The position numbers were made by a program, and so were the translations under genes. A stretch of 13,263 nucleotides of DNA from Chloroflexota bacterium (GTDB taxonomy: Bacteria > Chloroflexota > Anaerolineae > Anaerolineales > Villigracilaceae), in the NCBI GenBank assembly GCA_023484185.1, contig JAMDBC010000177.1, positions 1 through 13,263 on the forward strand, written 5' to 3'. Of this stretch, positions 1 to 6,692 are shown in pieces. The notes beneath the pieces are model-generated. The model was given only the letters and a program-made list of their open reading frames with translations. It did no database searches and was not told the DNA's origin. Each line of letters opens with the position of its first letter. The stretch's first letter is position 1.

Positions 1-91
1 ACCCCTGATTTAGAAAATTTACCCTTTTTCCGTACTAAGTTCTTGCCGAGACACCTCCTCCACAAAAGGGTAAATTTTCTAAATCAGGGGT
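1..91. repeat. Perfect 28-bp inverted repeat with 35-nt spacer
   Basis: Bases 1-28 are exactly the reverse complement of bases 64-91. The arms begin ACCCCTGATTTAG and are AT-rich in the middle. The 35-nt spacer (29-63) has no evident coding content. The arms reach the first base of the window, so the element could extend further left. It could be a tiny MITE-like element with long terminal inverted repeats, or a long stem-loop at the 3' end of an upstream gene outside the window. The length and perfection of the arms are directly seen; the identity is inference. Confidence 0.8.
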
Positions 92-154
92 ATACAAGCA
101 AGATTGTACGCTTTAGTAACATTAATCACAAGTTAAAATCGAGGCAAACTTACA

Positions 155-288
155 TGACAAAAGTCACAATTTTCAGGTTGGTAGATATAAAAATTTCGAA
201 CTCATTTCACATCTCAGATTTGCTTTTTCATAATATAAATGGGATAGAATCAGGTGGGTTTCGTGACAAATGTCTGAGCAATTTTCAG
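155..288. repeat. Pair of imperfect direct repeats upstream of ccmE, possible operators
   Basis: Copy 1 at 155-176 reads TGACAAAAGTCA followed by CAATTTTCAG. Copy 2 at 264-288 reads TGACAAATGTCT, then GAG, then the same CAATTTTCAG. The first half of copy 1 is also a palindrome (TGAC-AAAA-GTCA). The two copies start 109 bp apart in otherwise AT-rich, unconserved-looking sequence, and the second ends about 30 bp before the candidate -10 box of ccmE. This placement would suit binding sites for a regulator. No regulator family can be named from the sequence. Confidence 0.4.
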
Positions 289-319
289 CATTCATTAATG
301 TCATCATGTAGAATGAGAC

Positions 320-328
320 TGTTATAAT
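320..328 (+). promoter_or_regulatory. Extended -10 promoter for ccmE
   Basis: TGTTATAAT at 320-328 is a perfect extended -10 element (TGnTATAAT). No good -35 hexamer lies 16-18 bp upstream, which is tolerable for extended -10 promoters. Transcription would start near 335, giving a leader of about 25 nt that includes the GGAGG ribosome site (349-353) and the ATG at 360. This is the best candidate promoter for the whole ccm cluster. The rest of 92-319 holds no gene I can support: the only longer + frame (43-327) has no ribosome site and no recognisable protein character. Confidence 0.6.
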
Positions 329-359
329 ATTTTCTTCAATCAATCCTCGGAGGTTTCCC

Positions 360-839
360 ATGGGACGTACGAAATTCATCATCGGCGGCTTGTTGATCTT
401 GGGTGCGGTCATTTACCTGATCTTCTCATCCACACAGGCCAGCGCTGAATACTTTATGACCGTTGACGAACTCAACGCCAAAGGCGCGAGCATTGTTGGG
501 CAGAACGTGCGTCTCTCCGGCGCAGTTGTCGGCGATACCATCCAATATGATCCAAAGACCTTGACACTGAGTTTTCAAATTGCCCACGTAACAGGCGACA
601 ACAATCAGGTCGAGGCGCAGGGCGGACTGGCCACCGTTTTACACGCGGCAGTCATCGACCCGAACCGGGCGCGCATCAAAGTGGTTTACAGCGGTCCCAA
701 ACCTGACCTGCTCAAGAACGAGGCCCAGGCTATCATGACCGGCCAGTTGGGTTCGGATGGCGTTTTCCATGCCGATGAACTTCTGCTTAAATGTCCAACC
801 AAATATCAAGACGCCGTACCATCGCAGACAGCCAACTAA
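360..839 (+). CDS. ccmE: CcmE, heme chaperone (CxxxY variant)
   Basis: CcmE carries heme covalently on the outer face of the membrane, receiving it with the help of CcmC and passing it to CcmF for ligation to apocytochromes. This 159-residue protein has the family layout: a single N-terminal anchor (about residues 5-22), then a beta-barrel OB-fold domain (about 32-142) with VRLSGAVVG and the YSGPKPDLL segment, and a short flexible tail. The heme-attachment motif is usually HxxxY. Here it is Cys145-Pro-Thr-Lys-Tyr149, with a clear TGT codon at 792-794. Cys-type CcmE is known from Desulfovibrio and some archaea, so this is a natural variant and not a decayed gene. The start is supported by GGAGG at 349-353, six bases before the ATG. 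It is the first gene of the cluster, 62 bp ahead of ccmF, with a strong hairpin in the gap. Confidence 0.93.
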   Translation: MGRTKFIIGGLLILGAVIYLIFSSTQASAEYFMTVDELNAKGASIVGQNVRLSGAVVGDTIQYDPKTLTLSFQIAHVTGDNNQVEAQGGLATVLHAAVIDPNRARIKVVYSGPKPDLLKNEAQAIMTGQLGSDGVFHADELLLKCPTKYQDAVPSQTAN

Positions 840-843
840 TATT

Positions 844-876
844 ACAAAACCTGACAGGAGGCCTGTCAGGTTTTGT
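844..876 (+). terminator. 15-bp perfect hairpin between ccmE and ccmF (terminator or attenuator)
   Basis: Arms ACAAAACCTGACAGG (844-858) and its exact complement (862-876) are separated by a 3-nt loop. The 3' arm ends in TTTTGTT, so the U-rich tail is partly inside the stem. It begins five bases after the ccmE stop and ends about 15 bp before the ccmF ribosome site (AGGAG, 891-895). It may act as a partial terminator that lowers expression of ccmF and later genes relative to ccmE, or as an mRNA processing or stability element. The near-symmetric U and A tracts could also serve the opposite strand. Confidence 0.6.
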
Positions 877-901
877 TGCAAGTCCCCAGTAGGAGATATC
901 T

Positions 902-2971
902 ATGCTCGCTGAAATTGGTTATGGTATTTTAGTGGTTGCTTTTTTTGTTGCGCTTTATAGTGTGGGCGCGGCCATTTATGGTGACAGAAAAAAATCAGCC
1001 GCTATTGTTGAATCTGCGCGGCGCGCCATGTTATTGCTGTGGCCCCTCATTACACTATCTGCCGCCTGTTTGATCTATCTGCTCGTCACCAATCACTTTG
1101 AAGTTTCGTTTGTTTATGAAGTGACCAGCCGCAGTATGCCGACCTACCTTAAGATTACCGCCTGGTGGGGCGGACAAGCCGGTTCACTCGTTTTCTGGTC
1201 ATGGCTCATGTCGGCCTTCGCTTCGCTGGTCACCCTCCGCAAATGGGACCGCGACCGCGAGTTCCTGCCGTGGGTGATTGTGGTCACTTCCATTACAACG
1301 GCCTTTTTCATTGGCCTGGCGGTTTTCTACGAGAATCCCTTTGCCTTCATGTGGTTTGATAAGGCCGGACAGGTTGTCAAGGCCATGTTCCAACCGATCG
1401 GGACAACTCCTGTTCCCCTACCGGCCGATGGGAATGGTCTCAATCCATTGCTGCGCCATCCCGGCATGATCATCCATCCGCCGATGTTGTACCTCGGCTT
1501 TGTATCCTTTGTAATCCCCTATGCCTTCGCAATGGCTGCCCTCATCACTGGCCGCACCGATGATCGTTGGATTCGCATTACCCGCCGCTGGACATTGGTA
1601 GCATGGCTATTCCTGTCTGCCGGTCTCGTACTCGGCAGCCGCTGGGCTTATGATGTGCTTGGCTGGGGCGGCTTCTGGGGCTGGGACCCTGTCGAGATCG
1701 CGGCCCTCATGCCCTGGCTGACCGGAACCGCTTTCCTGCATTCCGTCATGATCCAGGAAAAACGGGGAATGCTCAAGCACTGGAATATGATCCTGATCAT
1801 CCTGACTTATGCGCTGGTCATCTTCGGAACATTCCTGACCCGTTCCGGCGTGCTGTCATCGGTACATGCCTTCGCCCAAAGCGCGATCGGCCCGGCCTTC
1901 TTTGCGTTCATCGGCATCACTTTCATTACATCCATTGCACTGGTGATCTATCGCTGGCCTGAACTGCGCGGCGAGACTGAGATGAAATCCATGCTCTCGC
2001 GCGAGGCCTTATTCCTGCTCAACAACCTGCTTTTTATGAGCATACTGGTTGTATGCTTCTGGGGTGTGATCTTTCCGCTTATCTCTGAACTCGTCACCGG
2101 ACAAAAGATTACAGTTGGCCCGCCGTTCTACCTGAGAGCCACCGGACCGCTTTTCGCTGGCTTGATGTTCCTGATGGGCATCGCCCCACTCTCTGCCTGG
2201 GGACATTCAACGCTAACCACTCTGGGCCGCGCTTTATGGAAATCTGCGGTGGCCGCGCTTGTCATTACTGTGATTCTGTTCTTCACATATACAAAGAACG
2301 CCATCGCGCTGACCGGCTTCTTCCTGATCGCCTTCGTCTTATTGGTGACTTTGGTTGAGTTCTGGCGCGCAACCTTGGCGCGCATGAAGTCTCAAAACGA
2401 AAACTTCCTCCTCGCTCTGTGGACTCTGGTGGGACGCAACCGCCGGCGCTATGGCGGCTACGTGATTCATGTCAGCATGATGTTGATGGCCATCGGCATT
2501 CTCGGCATTAATGTCTTCCAGATCGATACCCAGCAAAGCCTGTCGCAGGGACAATCCATAAGCATCGGCGATTACACATTGACTTTCAACGATCTCAAGC
2601 AATTCCCCAACATGGTGAATGGACAAGAGGAACGTTATGTCAACCGCGCCGAGATCAGTCTCTCCGAAAATGGCAAGTTCTTGACAGTCTTGTATCCACG
2701 CTATGACGTTTACCCTGATGGACAGCCAATGACCATCCCCGGTTTATATAGCACACTCAAAGGTGATGTTTATGTGATCCTGGTGAATTGGGAAGGCTCA
2801 TCGGCGAATCTGGCGCCATTCAAGGTCTTCATTAACCCGTTGATCAATTGGCTGTGGATCGGCAGCATCCTGTTCATCTTCGGTATCTTGATTGCCGCCT
2901 GGCCGGAACGCGAAGCCGAACTGGTGACTGCTCGTTCACAACGAGCGCATCAAACCAGTGCAGCGGATTAA
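902..2971 (+). CDS. ccmF: CcmF, heme lyase / synthetase subunit
   Basis: CcmF is the large multi-pass membrane protein that takes heme from holo-CcmE and attaches it to the CxxCH cysteines of apocytochromes. The 689-residue product is slightly longer than typical proteobacterial CcmF. The WWD heme-handling domain is intact, with the W-rich signature GWGGFWGWDPVE at about 254-265. Histidines in the expected places are His192 in IHPPMLYLG, His280 in AFLHSV, His322 in SSVHAFAQ and His523 in GGYVIHVSM; by comparison with E. coli CcmF they should be the two external and two membrane heme ligands. A large soluble external loop (about 541-640) precedes the last membrane segment (about 648-667). The start is set by AGGAG at 891-895. 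CcmH and CcmG genes follow directly, in keeping with a heme-ligation module. Confidence 0.96.
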   Translation: MLAEIGYGILVVAFFVALYSVGAAIYGDRKKSAAIVESARRAMLLLWPLITLSAACLIYLLVTNHFEVSFVYEVTSRSMPTYLKITAWWGGQAGSLVFWSWLMSAFASLVTLRKWDRDREFLPWVIVVTSITTAFFIGLAVFYENPFAFMWFDKAGQVVKAMFQPIGTTPVPLPADGNGLNPLLRHPGMIIHPPMLYLGFVSFVIPYAFAMAALITGRTDDRWIRITRRWTLVAWLFLSAGLVLGSRWAYDVLGWGGFWGWDPVEIAALMPWLTGTAFLHSVMIQEKRGMLKHWNMILIILTYALVIFGTFLTRSGVLSSVHAFAQSAIGPAFFAFIGITFITSIALVIYRWPELRGETEMKSMLSREALFLLNNLLFMSILVVCFWGVIFPLISELVTGQKITVGPPFYLRATGPLFAGLMFLMGIAPLSAWGHSTLTTLGRALWKSAVAALVITVILFFTYTKNAIALTGFFLIAFVLLVTLVEFWRATLARMKSQNENFLLALWTLVGRNRRRYGGYVIHVSMMLMAIGILGINVFQIDTQQSLSQGQSISIGDYTLTFNDLKQFPNMVNGQEERYVNRAEISLSENGKFLTVLYPRYDVYPDGQPMTIPGLYSTLKGDVYVILVNWEGSSANLAPFKVFINPLINWLWIGSILFIFGILIAAWPEREAELVTARSQRAHQTSAAD

Positions 2972-2973
2972 CC

Positions 2974-2994
2974 GGTAATGCGTAACGAGTAAAA
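2974..2994 (+). repeat. Short 7-bp-periodic tract in the ccmF/ccmH gap
   Basis: Directly after the ccmF stop the sequence reads as three heptamers, GGTAATG, CGTAACG and AGTAAAA, running into the AAGGA ribosome site of ccmH (2994-2998). The GTAA core recurs every seven bases. Alone it would be unremarkable. A longer tract with the same CGTAA flavour and period lies at 4702-4745, so the two are probably related. Confidence 0.4.
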
Positions 2995-3005
2995 AGGAAA
3001 TACTC

Positions 3006-3521
3006 ATGGAATTCAAACTCAGCAACAAAAACTTACGCATTACGTTCTTCGTCTTACTTGCAATTGCGCTCGCCTTTTTCATAGCGAGTCAAATTTATCG
3101 CCCCGCGCTGGCGCAAAACCCAACGCCCACCGACGATGAAGTCAATCGCATTGCGCACCAGTTATACTGTCCGGTCTGCGAGAATACGCCGTTGGATGTA
3201 TGTCCTACCGAGGCTTGCCGCCAGTGGCGCGACCTGATCCGCCAGCAGCTCTCTCAGGGTTGGACGGAAGATCAGATCAAACAATATTTCATTGACCAGT
3301 ATGGCGTGCGCGTGGTGGGCGAACCGCCTGCCACCGGATTGAATTGGCTGATATATGTCCTGCCTCCCCTCATTATATTGGCAGGAGCCTTCATACTTTT
3401 CCGCGCGCTGCGAGCGTGGACAAAGTCGTCGAAAGCCTCAGCCGCTACCGGGTCCGAGATTGAAGCGCCGAAGGATGAATACGTCGCGCGATTGGAAGAA
3501 GAGTTAAAGAAAAGAAAATAA
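3006..3521 (+). CDS. ccmH: CcmH-family thiol-disulfide protein of cytochrome c maturation
   Basis: CcmH keeps apocytochrome CxxCH cysteines reduced and presents them to CcmF. The 171-residue product has an N-terminal signal or anchor helix (about 11-29), an extracytoplasmic three-helix domain and a second membrane helix (about 113-133) followed by a short charged cytoplasmic tail. The active-site motif is Cys55-Pro-Val-Cys58 in LYCPVCENTPL, matching the CcmH consensus with a Glu where Gln is usual. Two further cysteines follow in CPTEAC (Cys66, Cys71), which proteobacterial CcmH lacks. The domain then continues normally (WRDLIRQQLSQGWTEDQIKQ). AAGGA at 2994-2998 supports the ATG. The gene sits 34 bp after ccmF and 80 bp before ccmG, the usual company of CcmH. 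Confidence 0.92.
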   Translation: MEFKLSNKNLRITFFVLLAIALAFFIASQIYRPALAQNPTPTDDEVNRIAHQLYCPVCENTPLDVCPTEACRQWRDLIRQQLSQGWTEDQIKQYFIDQYGVRVVGEPPATGLNWLIYVLPPLIILAGAFILFRALRAWTKSSKASAATGSEIEAPKDEYVARLEEELKKRK

Positions 3522-3535
3522 TCAATGCTCATCTG

Positions 3536-3558
3536 TGCCTGCGGCACTGGCGCAGGCA
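3536..3558 (+). other. 8-bp stem-loop in the ccmH/ccmG gap
   Basis: TGCCTGCG at 3536-3543 pairs exactly with CGCAGGCA at 3551-3558 across a 7-nt loop. No T-tract follows, so this is unlikely to be an intrinsic terminator. It may be an mRNA stability or processing site in the longest intergenic gap of the operon (80 bp), or chance in GC-rich sequence. Confidence 0.3.
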
Positions 3559-3601
3559 AGCCGCCGTCCTCGGCGCAGGGAGCTGGCACCAGGAGAATGT
3601 T

Positions 3602-4174
3602 ATGAATGAAATCAAAGAAACGGCCCCGCGCCGCGGCGTCCCGATCTGGGCACAGATCATCGTTTGGACTCTGTTGGTCGCACTGCTCGTGCTGGTTGCA
3701 GTTGGACTCAACCGCGCCCAACAGGGACAGGTTCAAAAAGGCGACAAGATCAATGATTTAACCCTGACGCTTTTCAGCGGTTATGAATATAACGGCGCCA
3801 ATCAGGTGAAGCTTGCAGACCTGAGCGGCAAAGTGGTGGTGGTCAACTTCTGGGCTTCGTGGTGCAAACCCTGCGAGCAGGAAGCTGCCGATCTCGAAAA
3901 AGCCTGGGAACTTTATAAAGGCGGTGGCAAAGTCGTCTTCATCGGTGTGGACTATGTGGACACCGAACCTGAAGCGCGCGCTTATCTCAAAAAATTTGGC
4001 ATTACCTTCTCCAATGGTCCCGACCTCGGCACAAAGATATCGCAGATGTTCCGCATCAAAGGCGTGCCGGAGACGTACTTTATTGATCAGAAGGGCGTGC
4101 TGCAATATGTTCAGATCGGCCCGTTCACGTCGGTAGCCGACATTCAATCCATCATTGACCCATTGCTGAAATAG
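3602..4174 (+). CDS. ccmG: CcmG / TlpA-like membrane-anchored thioredoxin
   Basis: This is a TlpA/ResA/DsbE-type thiol-disulfide reductase, which in ccm operons (as CcmG) reduces apocytochrome cysteines or CcmH outside the membrane. The 190-residue product has one N-terminal membrane anchor (about 18-36) and a thioredoxin fold. The redox motif is Trp87-Cys88-Lys-Pro-Cys91 within VVVNFWASWCKPC, and the cis-proline is in GVPETYFID (Pro156). An acidic residue and insert typical of the TlpA group follow the central strand (VDYVDTEPEAR). AGGAG at 3591-3595, six bases before the ATG, fixes the start. The downstream CcmI-like gene begins 8 bp after its stop. Assignment to CcmG, and not a general ResA, rests on operon position. 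Confidence 0.93.
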   Translation: MNEIKETAPRRGVPIWAQIIVWTLLVALLVLVAVGLNRAQQGQVQKGDKINDLTLTLFSGYEYNGANQVKLADLSGKVVVVNFWASWCKPCEQEAADLEKAWELYKGGGKVVFIGVDYVDTEPEARAYLKKFGITFSNGPDLGTKISQMFRIKGVPETYFIDQKGVLQYVQIGPFTSVADIQSIIDPLLK

Positions 4175-4182
4175 GAGCGGAC

Positions 4183-4701
4183 ATGGACATCGGCGCAATT
4201 CTTATACTTCTCGCCCTGCTCATAGGTGTCGGCTTATATCTGGCCGCGCCGCTGATGAACAAACGCGTCCGCCGCGTCACAGAAGACTCTCAGGAAGCAT
4301 CCACCCTGATGGCCGAACGCGACCGCGTGATCAACTCGCTTCAGGAATTGGACTTCGATTTCAAGCTCGGAAAGATTCCCGATGAAGACTATCCACATCA
4401 ACGCGCGGAACTGCTGCAAAAAGGCGCGGATGTTTTAAAGAAGCTGGACGCTTTGAAAGCCGCCTCTTCGTCCGGACCCGACGCGGAGGCTCGCCTCGAA
4501 AAAGCGGTTGCCGCCCGCCGCGCCGACTCGGCCACAGATGCATCCAAACCCGAGCCGGTCAGCGACGACGAGATCGAATCAATGCTGGCCGCGCGTCGCA
4601 AAGCGCGTGGCGAAAAATCATCCGGGTTCTGCCCGCGTTGCGGCAAGCCGGTTCTGGTCAGCGACAAGTTTTGTCCCAACTGTGGAAAAGCCATCAACTA
4701 A
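4183..4701 (+). CDS. CcmI-like membrane protein with C-terminal zinc ribbon
   Basis: The 172-residue product has one N-terminal membrane helix (about 4-22) followed by Lys/Arg (NKRVRR), which argues for a cytoplasmic C-terminus. Residues 42-92 are a charged helical hairpin (ERDRVINSLQELDFD, then GKIPDEDY) resembling the short N-terminal region of CcmI. An Ala/Glu/Arg-rich linker leads to a C-terminal zinc ribbon with Cys150-x2-Cys153 and Cys164-x2-Cys167. Canonical CcmI instead has a large extracytoplasmic TPR domain that binds apocytochromes; none is present here. AGGAG at 4173-4177 overlaps the ccmG stop codon, so the two genes are translationally close. The likely role is assembly or regulation of the maturation complex from the cytoplasmic side, but this is inference. 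It shares a motif with the tail of the next protein. Confidence 0.82.
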   Translation: MDIGAILILLALLIGVGLYLAAPLMNKRVRRVTEDSQEASTLMAERDRVINSLQELDFDFKLGKIPDEDYPHQRAELLQKGADVLKKLDALKAASSSGPDAEARLEKAVAARRADSATDASKPEPVSDDEIESMLAARRKARGEKSSGFCPRCGKPVLVSDKFCPNCGKAIN

Positions 4702-4745
4702 CGTGATACGTAATCCGTAAACCGTATGCGTAGTTCGTTTTACGC
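4702..4745 (+). repeat. 7-bp-periodic CGTNNNN tract
   Basis: The trinucleotide CGT recurs at 4702, 4709, 4716, 4723, 4729 and 4736, with a CG at 4743. That is spacings of 7, 7, 7, 6, 7 and 7, starting one base after the stop codon of the CcmI-like gene. The units are degenerate (CGTGATA, CGTAATC, CGTAAAC and so on). It fills most of the 71-bp gap before the cytochrome lipoprotein gene and resembles the shorter tract at 2974-2994. Degenerate heptamer tracts recall the short tandem heptamer repeats of heterocystous cyanobacteria in period only. Confidence 0.65.
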
Positions 4746-4772
4746 TGCACGAATTACGCAACAGGAAACCTC

Positions 4773-6692
4773 ATGAAACTTCGTTACGCAATTCTTTTCA
4801 TCTTCACGGCCGTCTTGTTGAGCGCCTGTACCCTCGCGTCTGATATTACCCCGCCGCCCGATTACATTGCTCCCACGCCCATGCCAACGCTGGGCGCATT
4901 ATTCCCAGCCAGCGCGCCCAATGTACAAAACGGCGCCACTATTTTTGCAACAGAATGCGTTCCCTGCCACGGTAATCAGGGTTTGGGTGATGGCCCACAG
5001 AGTCAACAACTGCCTGTCCCCGTACCAGCCATCGGCATGGCTGAAAAAGGACAACTGGCTTCGCCCGCGGAATGGTTCACAGTTGTCACACGCGGCAACA
5101 TGGATCGCTTCATGCCTCCCTTCGCGGATAAGTTGAGCGACCAGGAACGCTGGGATGTCGTCTCCTACGCGATGACTTTGCACACAACACCCGATCAGAT
5201 CGCACAGGGCAAGTCGCTCTTTGATACCAATTGTCCGAACTGCGCTGCTAAATTCACGAACCAGGAAAAAATGTCTGCGCTTTCCGAGGCCGATCTAATT
5301 GGCATCATCCGCAAAGGCAACGGCGATATTCCTGCCTTTGGAAGCAATTTCTCCGATGCCGACGCGTCTGCTGTGGCCGCTTATCTGCGGACTTTAACCT
5401 TCGCTGCACCCACGCCTCCGACTGCCACGCCGACAACGGCCTCCGTTTCAACGGAGGCAGCCACAACTGTCAACGGGACTCCGTCAACGCCGGGAACTCC
5501 GGCGACGCCCGCAGTTTCAGAAACGGGAACCGTTCAATCGTCCGCGACTGGAGCGGCGACACAGGCAACAACTGGCACGCCGGGCACGCCTGCTGCCAGC
5601 GTTGGAAATATCAGCGGCACCGTCCAGATGGCAAGCGGCGCCAGCCTGCCCACCAACATGGTGGTCACTCTGCGCGGCTTTGACCACGCTCAAGATCCGA
5701 CAACCAAAACGACCTCCCCGCAGGAAGTTTTGACAAAGACCGGAACTGTTGCGGCCGATGGCGCATTTGTATTCGAGAACGTAGACTTGCCGGTCAATCG
5801 CATCTATGTTGCCGAGGTCAGCTACTCGGGCGTTCAATACCAGTCAGATTTTACGGCTGTCAAAGCCGGCGATACAAAACTCAGCCTGCCCGCCGTAAAA
5901 TTATATGAAACGTCTTCAGACACCAACTTGTTGACTGTTGAGCAAGTCCATCTCTACAGCGACTTTGCCACACAGGGCACGGCACAGTTCATCGAGATTT
6001 ATTCATTCTCGAACAACAGCGACAAGGCTGTGATCATCTCAACTGACGGTTCGAGCATCCCGTTCATCAAACTGCCGGACGGCGCACAAGGCGCCGGTTA
6101 TCAAGCCGGACAAAACAGCGCCCCATTTGTCTCCGCCGATAAGGGCGTGGCAGTTGTGCCAAGCGACACGCCATATTCGATCATTGGTTTCTTCACCCTT
6201 CCGTATGACAAGCAACAAGTGGTGGTCAATCAACCCTTTGCCATCAACGCGGCGTCGGTGCTTCTGCTCATCCCGGAAGGCATGACAGTGGATAGCAAGC
6301 AATTGACCAATGCAGGAGTGCAGACAATCCAGAATAATAATTACCAGGAGTTCTCCGCCAAAAACTTTAAAGCAGGCGACACACTGAGCTTTACCGTCAG
6401 CGGTTCGCCTAAAGCAGACAGCTCCACAACGACTACGCCCAACACGCAACAGGGCCTGTTGTTTGGTGCGGGTGCGCTCGGCCTGGCTTTGATCGTGGCT
6501 GGCGTGTGGCTCTATCTGCGTGACCGCAGACGCGGCGAAGAAGATGACGAGGAAAACGAGTTCGAATCGGCAGACGAGGTAATGGACGCCATGCTGTCCC
6601 TCGATGATCTGCACCGCGCAGGAAAGATCTCGGACGAGGCTTATCAAAAACGCCGCGATGAATTAAAGGAAATTTTGAAAGAGATGAGTTAA
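4773..6692 (+). CDS. Cytochrome c lipoprotein with one intact and one heme-less domain
   Basis: This 639-residue protein is an extracytoplasmic electron-transfer lipoprotein. A lipobox LSAC gives Cys19 as the lipidation site. Cytochrome c domain 1 (about 48-138) has Cys62-Val-Pro-Cys-His66 and a likely axial Met114 in RFMPPF. Domain 2 (about 141-208) keeps Cys154-Pro-Asn-Cys157 but has Ala158 where the heme His belongs; the Gly-rich stretch normally following CxxCH is absent, and the usual Met before PAF is Ile. It should not bind heme c normally. A Pro/Thr/Ser-rich linker (about 211-276) leads to beta-rich modules (about 277-385 resembling carboxypeptidase-regulatory folds, then about 386-545). 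A membrane helix (about 561-582) and an acidic cytoplasmic tail with a SHOCT-like hairpin (606-637) follow. AGGAA at 4763-4767 supports the start. It is an obvious substrate of the Ccm machinery encoded around it; its redox partner is unknown. Confidence 0.85.
   Translation: MKLRYAILFIFTAVLLSACTLASDITPPPDYIAPTPMPTLGALFPASAPNVQNGATIFATECVPCHGNQGLGDGPQSQQLPVPVPAIGMAEKGQLASPAEWFTVVTRGNMDRFMPPFADKLSDQERWDVVSYAMTLHTTPDQIAQGKSLFDTNCPNCAAKFTNQEKMSALSEADLIGIIRKGNGDIPAFGSNFSDADASAVAAYLRTLTFAAPTPPTATPTTASVSTEAATTVNGTPSTPGTPATPAVSETGTVQSSATGAATQATTGTPGTPAASVGNISGTVQMASGASLPTNMVVTLRGFDHAQDPTTKTTSPQEVLTKTGTVAADGAFVFENVDLPVNRIYVAEVSYSGVQYQSDFTAVKAGDTKLSLPAVKLYETSSDTNLLTVEQVHLYSDFATQGTAQFIEIYSFSNNSDKAVIISTDGSSIPFIKLPDGAQGAGYQAGQNSAPFVSADKGVAVVPSDTPYSIIGFFTLPYDKQQVVVNQPFAINAASVLLLIPEGMTVDSKQLTNAGVQTIQNNNYQEFSAKNFKAGDTLSFTVSGSPKADSSTTTTPNTQQGLLFGAGALGLALIVAGVWLYLRDRRRGEEDDEENEFESADEVMDAMLSLDDLHRAGKISDEAYQKRRDELKEILKEMS

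Noticed and set aside
43..327. 94-codon + strand open frame ahead of ccmE
   Set aside because: It overlaps the inverted repeat, has no ribosome site, shows no recognisable protein character and ends over the ccmE promoter.
6039..6647. 202-codon minus-strand open frame opposite the cytochrome lipoprotein gene
   Set aside because: It is antisense to a well-supported gene, with no ribosome site or domain signature.
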